Shown: piece by piece, positions 13,389-25,400 of the stretch
How the letters are laid out: every line of letters begins with the position of its first letter
Position numbering within the stretch: the stretch's first letter is position 1
NCBI GenBank assembly: GCA_013399875.1
Contig: VXAZ01005694.1
Location: 2,772,817 to 2,836,816 of the forward strand
Length of the DNA stretch: 64,000 nucleotides
Direction of reading: 5' to 3'
Origin: Gymnorhina tibicen
Lineage: Eukaryota > Chordata > Aves > Passeriformes > Artamidae
Program-made: the position numbers and the translations under genes
Notes under the pieces: generated by a model
The model's input: only the letters and a program-made list of their open reading frames with translations
What the model was told of the DNA's origin: nothing
The model's database searches: none

Positions 13389-16300
13389 GCCCCTGCGGGC
13401 GGCTGCTGAGCGGGCCCGCCCGGTGGGAGAGGGGGGCGCGCGGGGCCGGTGTTTCGTGAGGGAGCCTCGGGCAGACAGCAACTGACCCCGTAAAGAATCC
13501 TTGCGGTTCGATTTTTTGTGGATTGGGGGTGTAAGGAGCCAAAAGCAATACTGGCTTCCTTAGCCCTTACTCCCAGAGGACTGTAAAGTGAGAGATTATG
13601 GCAAATGGGATGGATCTGTCGGACTGCACAAGGAATGACACTTATTAACATGTAAATTATCACTGTTCAAATTAGTATCTTGTTGCAATGAATACAGCTT
13701 ATATTATAATTATATATTAGCTATACATCGTATATATATTAGCTATATTGTATATTTTATGTTTTATTATATTATTGCATTTTATATATTATATTAAAAT
13801 TACATTATAATTCAGACCTCTGGCAGGCTGATTTCCACTAAGGTCTTGACAACCTGAACTTCCCTTTCAGCTGTAGGAGCACAGAGTCCATTTTAAATTA
13901 ATTTCTGTAGAATCATATAGTGCATGCTATAGTATTTAAGCCCTTCTGTCAAGCCTTAGGTATCCCCCCAAAAAAGGGATAATTTATGTTGCTGTCTAAG
14001 AAGGCAAAACGATGGAAATAGATACAGGCTTACCCACGCCTCAAGTATTCTGCCAGTTTCAAATGTAAATGATGTTCCATTTAACAATAAGCAAGTGTCA
14101 ACCCGGAGCAAAACAGAGCCTAAGAGCTTTAGGTTTTTCGTCCTAACTTAATTAGTGTGTCAGCTTAATAGGCTCTTGCTGCCAGAAGTGTCATCTGTGC
14201 CTGTAATCACCATGGGGTTTATGCTCCGCAGTTTGACAGATCTCCCACAGTGCTTGCGGAGTTCAGATGGTTTCGTTTCCAGGCTGGATTAATTCCTTGC
14301 CTAGTAATTGCATTTGGGAAATCTGCAGGCTTTCTGCTTACAACTGGACAGGCTGCTTTTCCCTCTGAGTCCCAGACCATTAGTCTTGAGTTAAAAACCC
14401 TGCTGTCTTTGCCTCGCAAGGACTGAAGTGACTCGTACATAAATGATGTGGCGATAAATCAATCTGACAGGCTTTTAGAAAGAAGTGCCCACGTAAATAA
14501 TTTATGATATTTGAGTAATATTTCTGCCTGGTCTGGGCTCCAGAACGAGCTCTTTTCTTTTACTCTGCCTGTATGGATGTGAAACTCCTTGAAGAGCAGA
14601 TCGTTCACTTTTGGTTTGGTAGCTGTGAGGTGTTACTGTTTCATACGTGGGAAAAAACTTGTAGGACAGAGTTGTTTCTTTCTCTTGTCTTCTTTCAGTT
14701 CTACCCCTTGGTCACTGTTTATTATTGTAAGGAATTTTTTTTAATAATATCATCAAAAAGATAATTTGTGCAGGAGTACCAGTCAACCCCTTTAATGAAA
14801 TATTTTTTATACAGATTGTGAGTTAATGCAAAGGAATTAAGTATTGTGAGAAATTAAACAGGATTTATATTCTTGGAAAGCAAATGTATTTCCAACTTAG
14901 AATTGTTTGGGGTGACCTTTTTCCTAGGATGTTGTTGGTACATTTTTAACCAATGAAACTTTTTTGGACCCTTTGTAAGGCAAAAATTGCAACGGGCAGT
15001 GGACTTTAAAACAGCAAACAAAACTACATAGCAAAGGGGTAACTGACACACACCACTGCTATTAAAGAAAATGTTTGGAGGCATAACCAGCAAAACTTGA
15101 GAAATATGCAGGCTAAAACACAGCAAAACCTGTCCTAAACTAAGATATTTGGACTGGAACTGGATTTGTAATTGCAGGGAAAGCAGGCTCCTGAACAGCT
15201 TCCAGTAGTTACACTGATGTTCAGGGAACTTGCGGCAGTGTTATAGAGGCTGTCATGACAGGAAACTGCACAATGAGTAAGGAGGTGAGTTTCTCATCCC
15301 GTGTTCCAAAAATGCAGGGATTGACCAGGTAGGCTTCATTTCAGATGTTGGGTGTATCCAAAAATTCTTAAATAGAAACACACCCCCACAAATGCACTGT
15401 TACTCTTCCAAAAGTGTGTCAAGGTAAGGAAGAAAGAGCTTTACCCTGTGTTCATTGAAATGTTAAAAAATTTCAGAACCAGAACTGGTGTTTTCTGTTC
15501 AGTGCAGGGAGGATGGTGATCCTAGACATGCCAAGAGCAAACCCAGCAGTGAGCAGTGCCTGATAAACCAAAGAGTTCAGCTGTGCTCTTGGAGCCAGGC
15601 AGATTCCAGTGTAGTAAGTGGGACTGCACGGAGGCGACCACCTGAAACGTGCTGTAACTGAGCAGAAATTGTCAGAGTGGTGCTTGTGTGCCTTGACAGC
15701 AAATATATTTAAACTACTGCAGGGAGCTCAGACTTTCTATGTGATACCCTTTTTCCCCCTTGCTTCAGAATGTGGCCCGAATGAGTGAGGGGCATGAAAA
15801 AGGCACTGTCAGCACTAGAGGCCAGCTGTAGTCTGCAGCAGACGCCCAGTCTCCTGACCTGCCCCTCATTTCCACGTTTAACCCATCAAGCACTGAGTAT
15901 CTTTTCCTTCTGTTGAAGTTCACAGAACATTACCTCGCTTTTCTCAAGTCATCAAGGTTGCTTACCTAGAGATTATCAGAAGGCAAAACTGAACAGTTCT
16001 GTTGTGTGGAGCTTTTCCACAAGCAATTGCATCAACTCTTTGCTACTCCTTTTAAACTGTGGAGTAGCACGGGCCTGTGTTGATTAGGAACATCTGCCCC
16101 ATTAAACATGAGATACCTCAGCTGTGTGTCAAAGCAGCCTTTGCATAACAGGTAAATCAACTTGTAAAATACTTTGGGGTTCCCAGAGGAAAGAAAACTC
16201 CACAGAAATATAAAACTTGTAAATTTTTTCTATGTTTTCTTAGAGTAATACAAACCCTAGGTTAAGTATGTGGCATTATCTTTAGTGCTTGCTAAATCAC

Positions 16301-19300
16301 TTGTTGCTACCTGTGTAACTGTTTGCTCTTGCTGGGCTCAGTGGAATTGCATTTATTGAAAGAATGTTGAAGATTTTTACTCAGCAAACCAAAGCCTCTC
16401 TGTGAAGGAAACTCACCAGATAGAGAGGATGAGGATGAATGAAAAGCCCTCTGGAAGTTCACAGTCTGTGTTGAAGTCCTGTCCTAGGTTGTGGGATGCT
16501 CTGATTAATTCCTTGGAACAGCCATGTTCTAGCTGAGCGTTGCCCAAGCTGTGGTACTCGCACAATGCATGGTATGAAAACTATTCTGAAGTGATGCAAA
16601 CTGCCTGCTTCCACCTCACGTGTGAGGAGAACTGGGAACTGGCACTCCTCCCACAGGATGAGAGCACAATGCATGGTTCAAAAACCTACTTTGTCAAGGC
16701 AGAGTGGAACTGATAGGAAAAGAGGTGATTTAGGAGCAAAATAAATTTCTGGGCGGTGGGATAGAAAGGTGTGTGAGGATGTGTTAATTTAGAAGATTAG
16801 AAGTTATGTCCATACAATCATGGCAGGTGAAGGTGTTGCTGCCACAGCCCACAGTGGTAGATATACTTGAACAGATTAAATTCAGGATTATCTGTTCTGG
16901 AAGATTGGTTTATTTCCTGCACAGGAATTTGTGTACACACACATTTTTCTCAGCAGTGCTTGATTCCCTACCACCATGCAAATAAATTCCTACTTGTAGA
17001 GTGCTGTTGAAAATCGGTCTTTCATATCCAGTTTCCCAAAACAGAGATTGGTTTTTTTCTGATTAAGTACCTAATGTGTTCAAATTTTAAAGACAAGATC
17101 AAAGTATGGTAGTAGTAAAAGCTGTTAAATTGCTTTACCTGTTCAGGTGTATTAAGGTTATGTTTTGGAGCACAGTGCAGCACCTCTAGTCTTGTGTGGA
17201 CTCCTTCTCAGTGACAAGAAAACTTCCTGAGAACGTTACCAGCTAAACTCAAAAGAATTCCCTGTACATAATAAATAATGGTCCCATTACCACAGAGATA
17301 GTAAATTATAATTCCTAGGTGCCTTTAAATGGATAAACTGCTTCTATCGTCCTGCATATTCAAATGCATATTTGAACTTTAATTTTTAGTCTTTCTGGTT
17401 TGAAAATAGGGCATTTTTTAACACTGGTTAATGAGTCAAGCAGCCTCCTACCACAGTCCTGGCCCCAAAAGGGTGTCCGAGGCTCTTTGGCACTCCAGTC
17501 AATAGTTTATTATCTACTTCAGCATTAATGTTTCATGTGAGTTAAAACATTGTGGGGAGAGGGCAGGGCAGTGAGGAAACAATATTCCAGGGAGGAATGG
17601 AAGCGCCTTGCCTTCCCTAGCTCCTGGCTCTGGCACCAAGATAGATTTATAGCTGCATTTGCAGAATTAACTTCTCTCTCTTCCCAACTCCTACTCTAAT
17701 AATTTTTGATATCGAAGTTCTGTCACTCTGAAGCACTCGGACAATTGCTTTGAGACGCAGGGCTGGGCTGGGCTGTGCTGCGCCTCGCCGACTGCAGAAC
17801 CCCCCACATTGCTCTGATGGAGCGTTTGGTTTCAACAAGGCTCACAGCTGAAGCTGTTCCTGCAGGTAAAGCCTGAAACTAAACTGGCATCCTGTGTCTC
17901 CTTCACCCCAACTGGATTCACACATCATTTGAATACAAACCACTAAATTTAGACAACTAAATTTAGACTGATAAAGGTGACACCATATAAAAGCTTGAGG
18001 GACTTTAACTAAAACCAGTATTAAGCAATTTTGTATCAAAATGCCACCCACCTACTTTGCATAAATTGGTCATTGTGTTATGTAGGCAAGTGACATTTCG
18101 GTCATTGTTTCTTCCCAAGGGCTTGTAGTGATTAAGATCCGATTGAGGCAGCTTGGGGGTGTGAGTGGAGGCAACAGTATTGTTCAAATTTCAATTCCCT
18201 TGGTCACACACACACTATTTATGTCTCTCTAATTGTCTCCCTCCCCATGCAATGAAGTCTTTGCTGAGCAGAGGAAATAGCCTGCTTAAATCAGAACTGT
18301 TTCTCCTGGTAATGTTGCTTTCTATTTGTTCTTTTCCAAAGCCAAATGTATTTACAAATTGCTGCTAACTTCTGATTGAAACACATTCAAGTGTACGAAC
18401 ACTGTACAATTATACAAGTTTGGCACTGAAGAGGAATAATTCTAGCCAACCAAAATTAAGGAGAATTTTAGCTACCCTTGGCATAATTGACAGTGCTCAC
18501 ACTTGCCAAGGAAACAACTGGTGTCCTTGTTCTGAAAATTGTTGCCCAAGTCCTCAGTAAACTTTGGATTTCTTGTTTGGAGATTGGAAAAACAACTTAT
18601 TTTAAAAAGCGCCACACCTGGAATGCATTAGCAAAGCACGGTATTAGCCAGGTGCTGACTGACTGGCAAATCGTGCTATCTGCTGAGGATTTTAGGCTTT
18701 CTCAAACTGCTTTGGCATCTCCAGCTCTCTTGTATGTGTGTGAATTTGCCCCGTATTTGTAATGCCTACAAAGGTTTGAGTGCTGTGCTGTCGGTTGTGC
18801 TCAGCATTGGTGCAAATACAATAAAAGATCGTCTCTGTGGGTTATTTGGGAGTGCTGCTGCAGCCCCTGGCACAGCTGGGGTCCACAATCTCCCCAGGCC
18901 CACTGCTCCAGAGCAGGGTGGAGTGGCCGTGCAGCGCTGCAAAGTGTTGGATACTGGCTTGGAAAAGGGTGCCATCTACTGAATTATTGGTACCACTTCT
19001 TACAGTTCTGACAGGTTCTGTGGTTTTCAGCTCTGCATGCTTGATGTGGTGCCATCACAGCACCAGGCAGGGTGGCTACAGTCAAAACAACAATCTAAAA
19101 TAAAAACTGACAAGTCAGGGTATAGCTGAGTAAAGGTTTAGAAAATTGTCTCTACTTTTTATTAGAGTATTAATGGATAGTGAAAGTGTTCCAGGAAGAC
19201 AGTGCTGAAGAATCCAAAAGAGGGAATTATTTTCTTTTTCCTTCCCTAGCGTAGTACAGTGCCTTCACATTTACCTAAAAGGAAAAAACCCACATATGTA

Positions 19301-19401
19301 ATTTTTTACCAGTGTGATACTGAGAATAAGCTTTTTGACGTGTCTTCGTATGGACTGTCAGTTCTGTTATCTTCAGCCATTCTATTTTCCCTCCTCTCCA
19401 G
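13336..19401 (+). other. RAD52: RAD52 intron 1, about 6 kb
   Basis: Non-coding sequence between the promoter exon and the first coding exon. The CpG island fades by about 13,500 and gives way to an AT-rich tract at 13,682-13,812. I see no further exon, RNA gene or clear transposon; the short open frames look random. Confidence 0.6.
13682..13812. repeat. AT-rich tract with direct and inverted repeats
   Basis: The run is almost pure A/T. It contains two copies of tatatattagctata (near 13707 and 13731) and many TATA/ATAT palindromes. It lies about 200 bases past the CpG island. Confidence 0.75.
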
Positions 19402-19403
19402 GG

Positions 19404-19490
19404 ATGCCTGAGAGCCAGGGGAAGGACGGCGAAAGCTACAGCAGCAGCAGCGGTTCCAACACTGGGGACTCAGTGGCTTCCTTCGGACAG
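19404..19490 (+). CDS. RAD52: RAD52 coding exon 1 (residues 1-29)
   Basis: The acceptor ctctccag|GG lies two bases before the ATG (exon from 19402), and G at -3 supports the start. The donor is GGACAG|GTCGGT. It encodes a Ser-rich N-terminus ending SFGQ, as in vertebrate RAD52. It ends in phase 0. Confidence 0.93.
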
Positions 19491-22400
19491 GTCGGTTCCT
19501 TTTGCCCCAGAGGGAAGTACAAGTTGCATGCTCACGCTTCTGGAAGTCTGCTCTGCGTGTTTATTCCTTTTAAACTTGGGTACAGTGAGGCTGGAATCAT
19601 GCTACACCCAATTGTACTTTACATTTTTTCTCTGCAATAGTCTTGGCATGCCTTGAGTTACAATAAACTGCTCTGGATTCTTCTCAAAAGGTTTTCATAT
19701 CTTGTACCTTAAAAGTGAGTCTCATTTTATTCTCTCTTATTCCCAGATGGCCTCAATCATGCTTACACATATTCTCAGTACAGGTTTAGAAAAGCCAACT
19801 ACTTTCAGCTATTAAAAATAATTTTTAAAAATTGTAAAATAATGTGAAAAAAAGAAAACCATATCTGGACTGAACAGAGATTTTGGTGGTGAATTCTCTT
19901 CTCCATGATAGGCATTTCTACATAGTTCCTGAACATGGCACAAGCTTGTGCATTCTCCCATTTTCCTTATGCTTTTTGGTTACAGGCTTGCATTCTAGAG
20001 TCAGAAAAAGCAAAGTTTTTCCTTTACGTTTAAACAGAACCAAATACAAATTAGAGCAGTTTGGCAGGATTGGAATTTATATGGCACACACACACCCTAG
20101 AGGATTCTGTGTTCTGCTGAATTGTTAGGGCAGCCAGTACATGCATACACAATATTTATGATTTAAGTGGTGAAACCTCTGTTCTGTCCCACTTCAGGCC
20201 ACAACAACACAAGCTTTTTAGTTCTCAAATCCTTAAACATACATTTAGCCTTCTCTGCATTTTGTAAATTGCATTTCTACTAAGACAAGCCTAATCTTAC
20301 AAAACTTTAGGCTTCTGGTGGTGCCGGTGTTCTCCAGAACACCAGTGATGCTGGAGTTACCCAAAGGACCTTCCCTGCTTGAGGGAAACTGGCTGAACCC
20401 TCCTCAAGAAATTCCTATTTTGACTGCTTTCCTGAGCTGCTGTCCTCCCTACCCTTGTGGCATGTGGAGTACAGTTAATCTTCAGTTTTGGTGGAGTTTT
20501 TAAATGCACTTGTTGGTCACAGATATTATGTTCTGGTTTTGAGCAGTAAAATAGAAATTTACATGTGTGTGCTTGTGGCAAGCTTGACTGGGATTATTAA
20601 TGAAAAATAATTGCTGCAGCTCAGTAATTAATGCCTGTATCCACCAAGAGTCAGAGGAAAAAACCAGTCTCATGCACGTACATACCCTGAGGCGTTTCCT
20701 TGTCTGCTACATCCCAATTCCAAAAAACGGATCATGCCCATGTTGGAAGGGCTGGGACAAAGAGGTGCTGTTAGGAGAAGAGGGGAAGCTAAAGCAGGAG
20801 AGTAAGGTGTGTGTTCCCTTGTTCTCGCCAAGTATCAGTACACAGCCAGCGAGTACCGAGCCATCCAGCATGCTCTGCGGCAGAGGCTGGGCCCAGACTA
20901 CATCAGCAGCCGGCAGGCGGGAGGAGGGCAGAAGGTAGGAGCAAACATCATGGTTCAACTCCCTTCTTCCCAGGAAAACCAGGGTTTCAAAAGTTACAGC
21001 ATTCCTTCGTTTTTTGAAGTTAATTTCCCTCTAGTAGTTTAACACGCAGATATGGATGCAAAGTGAGCGTGGCATAAATTCTGGCTTTTATTGAGCCACA
21101 GATTCCTTTTACACTTAAAAAGAGACTTAATTTTTCAGTGCTTCATCCTTTACAAAGGAATATTTATCTACTTGTGCAACACTGAGATGTTTTCTCTAAT
21201 TTTTCCCAGAACTGGACTATATGAAACATTATATAACAGTGGCTGCGTTTACCATCTTTAGTGCCCACTCTAGCTTCTGTTGATTAAATCATATTTGTTG
21301 TTATATTAATCCCCACCACATTTTCTGGAAGAGAGTGCACCTAAAGCTGCACCATCAGCCTTTGATTCACATCAAATGAACCTTGAACTTAGCTGGGTTT
21401 CCTCAGTGTAAGATGGTATGTGTAATCTCTGTGTGAAATAAAGTGTGTAGAGATGTGTGCACAAGGCTATGTATTTATGTACATATTTATGTGTATGTGC
21501 TCTTCTTTCCAGGTCTGTTACATCGAGGGTCACAAGGTCATCAGTCTGGCCAATGAGATGTTTGGCTTCAATGGCTGGGCTCATTCAGTCACTCAGCAGA
21601 ATGTTGGTAAGGATCTCCTGGGGGCAAAGCAGTCTTTGCTCCCTCTTGTTTCACTGTGAAGGAAAAGTCTCTCAGATAAGGGCCAGGGTATCCATCGCAG
21701 AATCACAGAACATGCCGAGTTGGAAGGGACCCACAAGGATCACCAAACCCAGCTCCTGGCCCTGCACAGGACACCCCAAAAGTCACACCACGTACCTGAG
21801 AGTATTGTCCAAATTCTTGAGGTCTGTCAGGCTGGTGCTGTGACCACTGCCCTGGGGAGCCTGTTCAGTGCCCAGCCACCCTCTGGGGGAAAAACCTTTT
21901 CATGGTACCCAACCTAAACCTCCCCAGCACAACTTGAGGCCATTCCCTCGGGTCCTGTCGCTGGTCACCGCAGAGCAGAGATCAGTGCCTGCCCCTCCTC
22001 TTCCCCTCAAGAGAAAGCTGTAACTGCAGTGAGCTCTCCCCTCAGTCCCCTCCAGGCTGAACAGAACAAGTGCCCTCAGCTGCTACAACTTCATCACTTC
22101 AAAGCACCTGGGCAGAGGCATGTGCAGTTTCCAGGTGTCTTAACAGTTAGCAAAAATGAGAGAAATTGAGTAATAATGGAGCTTCTGTTTTCATTTTAGA
22201 TCTGTCATAGTCATTATTCTGTGTGTTTATGCTTATTCTTGAGCTATTCTAGTCAAGTCTCTGATCTCTGTGGGTACACTCAGTCAGGAGTAATTACAAT
22301 TAAACTATTTAACACCCAGCAGTCCCGAGCCAGCTTTCATACTCACCTGTAATTTTTAGACTGTAACCAGTTCATATTCTTAGTTAATATTCCCCTAATC

Positions 22401-25400
22401 TTTAGGGACCCATCTTTTTCTGCAGATTTCTCTTCTAGCTAATACCTAGTACTGAGGTTTTTACAACAGAAAACATTGGAAAAATTCTTCAACTATAATA
22501 TGGTGTTCAGGTGATTTAAAGCTTCAGCCTCTTCCACGTTGATAGCTGAAATAGTACACAGAGAAGCATTGTCCTTGTTTGCAGATCTGCTGTGCTTATG
22601 CTGAAGACTGGTTGTTGAAGTAGGTCAAAGCAGCAGCTTAAATTACTTTCTTCCTTCTCCCCCACCTTCAGAAATCTTTTCTTAACTCAGGCTGGTAGAT
22701 TCTAGAAATAGAACAACTTACTTCATTGCTTTCCATCTATTCTGCACCACGGTTTGCTTTCCCCCTCTTCAGTCAAGAAAAGACTGACATCCTTCAAACT
22801 TCTGTCTTTTTCAGATAATGCCATGGCAAGTCATTCCTTAGAAATTCAGAGTGAGAGGATTCTGGTTTTAATTGCTGGGTAGGAAAAGAGCTTGCCCCTT
22901 CAGCAGGTTTACAAAACAATTAGACAAATAGACCAGATGAGTACAGAAGAACTCTTGGACCCCAGAGTAGAGTTACTTGATCCCAGATTTCATTTCAGAC
23001 ACGTCACATGTTTCTATTAGACTTGCAAGGCTGCTGCCTGGAGTGCTCTGTGTGTACTATGTGGCACTGCTTTTGGTGTGAAGTAAGGTACTTCAGAGAT
23101 TCTGAACTGAGAGTTGTGCAGCCTGTTCAGCTCTTCAGGCATTCTGTCCTGGATAAAACCTTGTGCAAATTATTTGCAAACTGCATACTTCTAGTAGATC
23201 ATAGGAAAGAAATTACTTTCATAGACAACAGTTTCTTTTCCACTATTGTTTTTATAAATTAATACTTAAAATTTATCTCCTTCCAGATTTTGTTGACCTC
23301 AACAATGGCAGGTTCTATGTGGGTGTCTGTGCTTTTGTGAAGGTTCAGCTTAAGGTAAGTGGGTTTTTTTGTTTGCTCTGCCTGTAGCTGAGCAATTGCC
23401 TGAAGCTGTGAATGAAAGTCCTTGCACGGGTCAGAGCACAGTCCTCGGGTACTGCACTGCATTAGGGAACCTGCTGGCGTCCTAGACACTGACCTTGCTG
23501 TGGAACAACCAGCTAAGAGCAAGCAACCAGCCTTGGGAAAGCACAGCACCTGCATGTATAAAATTCCCTTGTATTTAAAATTGTGTGCAGGATGGGTCAT
23601 ACCATGAAGATGTGGGATATGGAGTCAGTGAAGGCCTGAAGTCTAAGGCCTTATCCTTAGAAAAGGCAAGGAAGGAGGCAGTAACAGATGGACTGAAGAG
23701 GGCACTCAAGTAAGTGAAGATCAGTACTTGTGCATTTTCCGAAGCCGTGTGGGAGCGAGGGGTTTTCGGTGACAGTGAACTCACCCTCTTGTTCCTCAGG
23801 TGCTTTGGGAACGCCCTTGGGAACTGCATCCTGGACAAGGACTACCTGCGAGCCGTGAACAAGCTTCCCCGGCAGGTGCGGCACGGGGGCTGGCAGGGAG
23901 GGGCTGCCCCTGCTCCTTCGCTTCCAGGGCTTATCCGTGGTGCTTCAGTGCACCTCGTCCCTGAGGGCACCAGCTCTGGCACCAAGAGCTTCGTAACAAA
24001 CAGCTCCCACACAGGGCACAGCGCTCCTGAAGGGACTCCCTGGTAACCTGCGGGGATCCTGCCAGCTCCTGCTGGGCACCACCCAGGGCCAGGAGGCTCC
24101 TAGGCAGTGGCCTGCCTTGTGGAATGAGGGAAAAGGAAGCCTTCTGCAACTGCTGATCCGTGGGCTTTCATAGTAAAGCTGCCTTCAATCGCACTAGGAC
24201 TTGCCAAACTCTGCTAGAGGCCTAGAGCTGCAAGGCAGCCCTGTCAAACTGTAGGAGCAGATCCAAAGTGACACCTCTCTCCAGGTAAAGATGGCCCAGA
24301 TCTCTGGTTTGCCAGGGTCACTGTCTATTAGAGGCATTGCCACAAACTTGTAAAGTGACAGAGCCAAAATATCCCATCTTTAATAAACAGGAATGGTTTA
24401 CTGTTAGTTACAGACTCAGCAACAGCCTTGTGGGGCTCTCTGAGAAGCTGTAAAATCCTGCATCGATCACCAACACCTGTTCTCGTTTGCAGAGCAGTGT
24501 GGGGAGACCTCACCATCTGCCCTGAAGCACTGAACAATTAAACCAACACAAAGTCACAGGAATTCAATGATTAACTGACTGAATCACTGGGTACTCAAAG
24601 AGCATTTCAGGTTTCTAACTTACTGTTCGACTTAAAGCAAACAAAGTAATTGTACCAGTACTGCAGAGAAACAACCAGAGCTTATTTCACTAACTTGATG
24701 GTGGAAATTTCTGAACATTTTGGTTTTTCTCCTTTTACCAGGTACCCCCTGAGTTAGACTTAGTCAAAGCTAAAATACAGGACTATGAGCCTGAAATAGA
24801 GAAAGCAAGATACAGCAGCTATGTGGACAGGCAGAACGCAGCAGGGAGACAGCACTGTGAGGTGACACCTGGCTGTAAGCCTGGCCAGACAGAGGCTGCC
24901 ACAGTGACAGCAGATCAGAAACAGCCCAACGCTCCCAGGTGAGACTGCTGTTAAAAATTTATTTTTTAATAAATATTATTATGTATTAGAAGTTACTGGG
25001 CCTTTTAAAACATGTGGACAGCTCAATTCCAAAAATGCCATAAAGCACTAGTTCAATGGATTTTCTTTACTGTTATTTCTTAATGAATTTTTTCTTCACA
25101 AAATGTAATTGCTGAGGCCCTGTTTAACTTTGTGTTTGCTGGGGGGAGGGACAGAAGCACAGACTCCCTGGCCATGGAGTGTGATGCCACTTACCAGAGG
25201 AAACTGCGACAGAAGCGGCTGCAGCAGCAGTTCCGGGAGCAGATGGAGAAAAAGCAGCAGGTCCCAGGAGTTACTCCCAGCAGCAAACAGGGTGAGAGGT
25301 GGCATTAAAAACTGGCACTTTCTATGAGAGCAGCTGGCAGGCACCCATAGCACAGGAGCCTGGCCAGCTTCGTGTGCTGTTGTTCTGTGCCATCAACACA

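Larger units (their letters stand above)
12560..13500. promoter_or_regulatory. CpG-island bidirectional promoter, ERC1 (minus) / RAD52 (plus)
   Basis: A block of very high GC and frequent CpG lies between the divergent ERC1 and RAD52 genes, in contrast to the AT-rich introns on both sides. To the right of the gap are a GC box (ggggcgtggc near 13142), a TGCGTCA element of ATF/CREB type near 13174 and no TATA box. RAD52 transcription probably starts around 13,200-13,260 and that of ERC1 within or left of the gap; both starts are inferred. The human orthologues are also divergent neighbours with starts a few hundred bases apart. Confidence 0.8.

Noticed and set aside
12489..13548. Long open frames of 120-330 codons across the CpG island on both strands
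   Set aside because: They run through the N gap (X residues) and owe their length to high GC and few stops. The true genes here contribute only untranslated exons.
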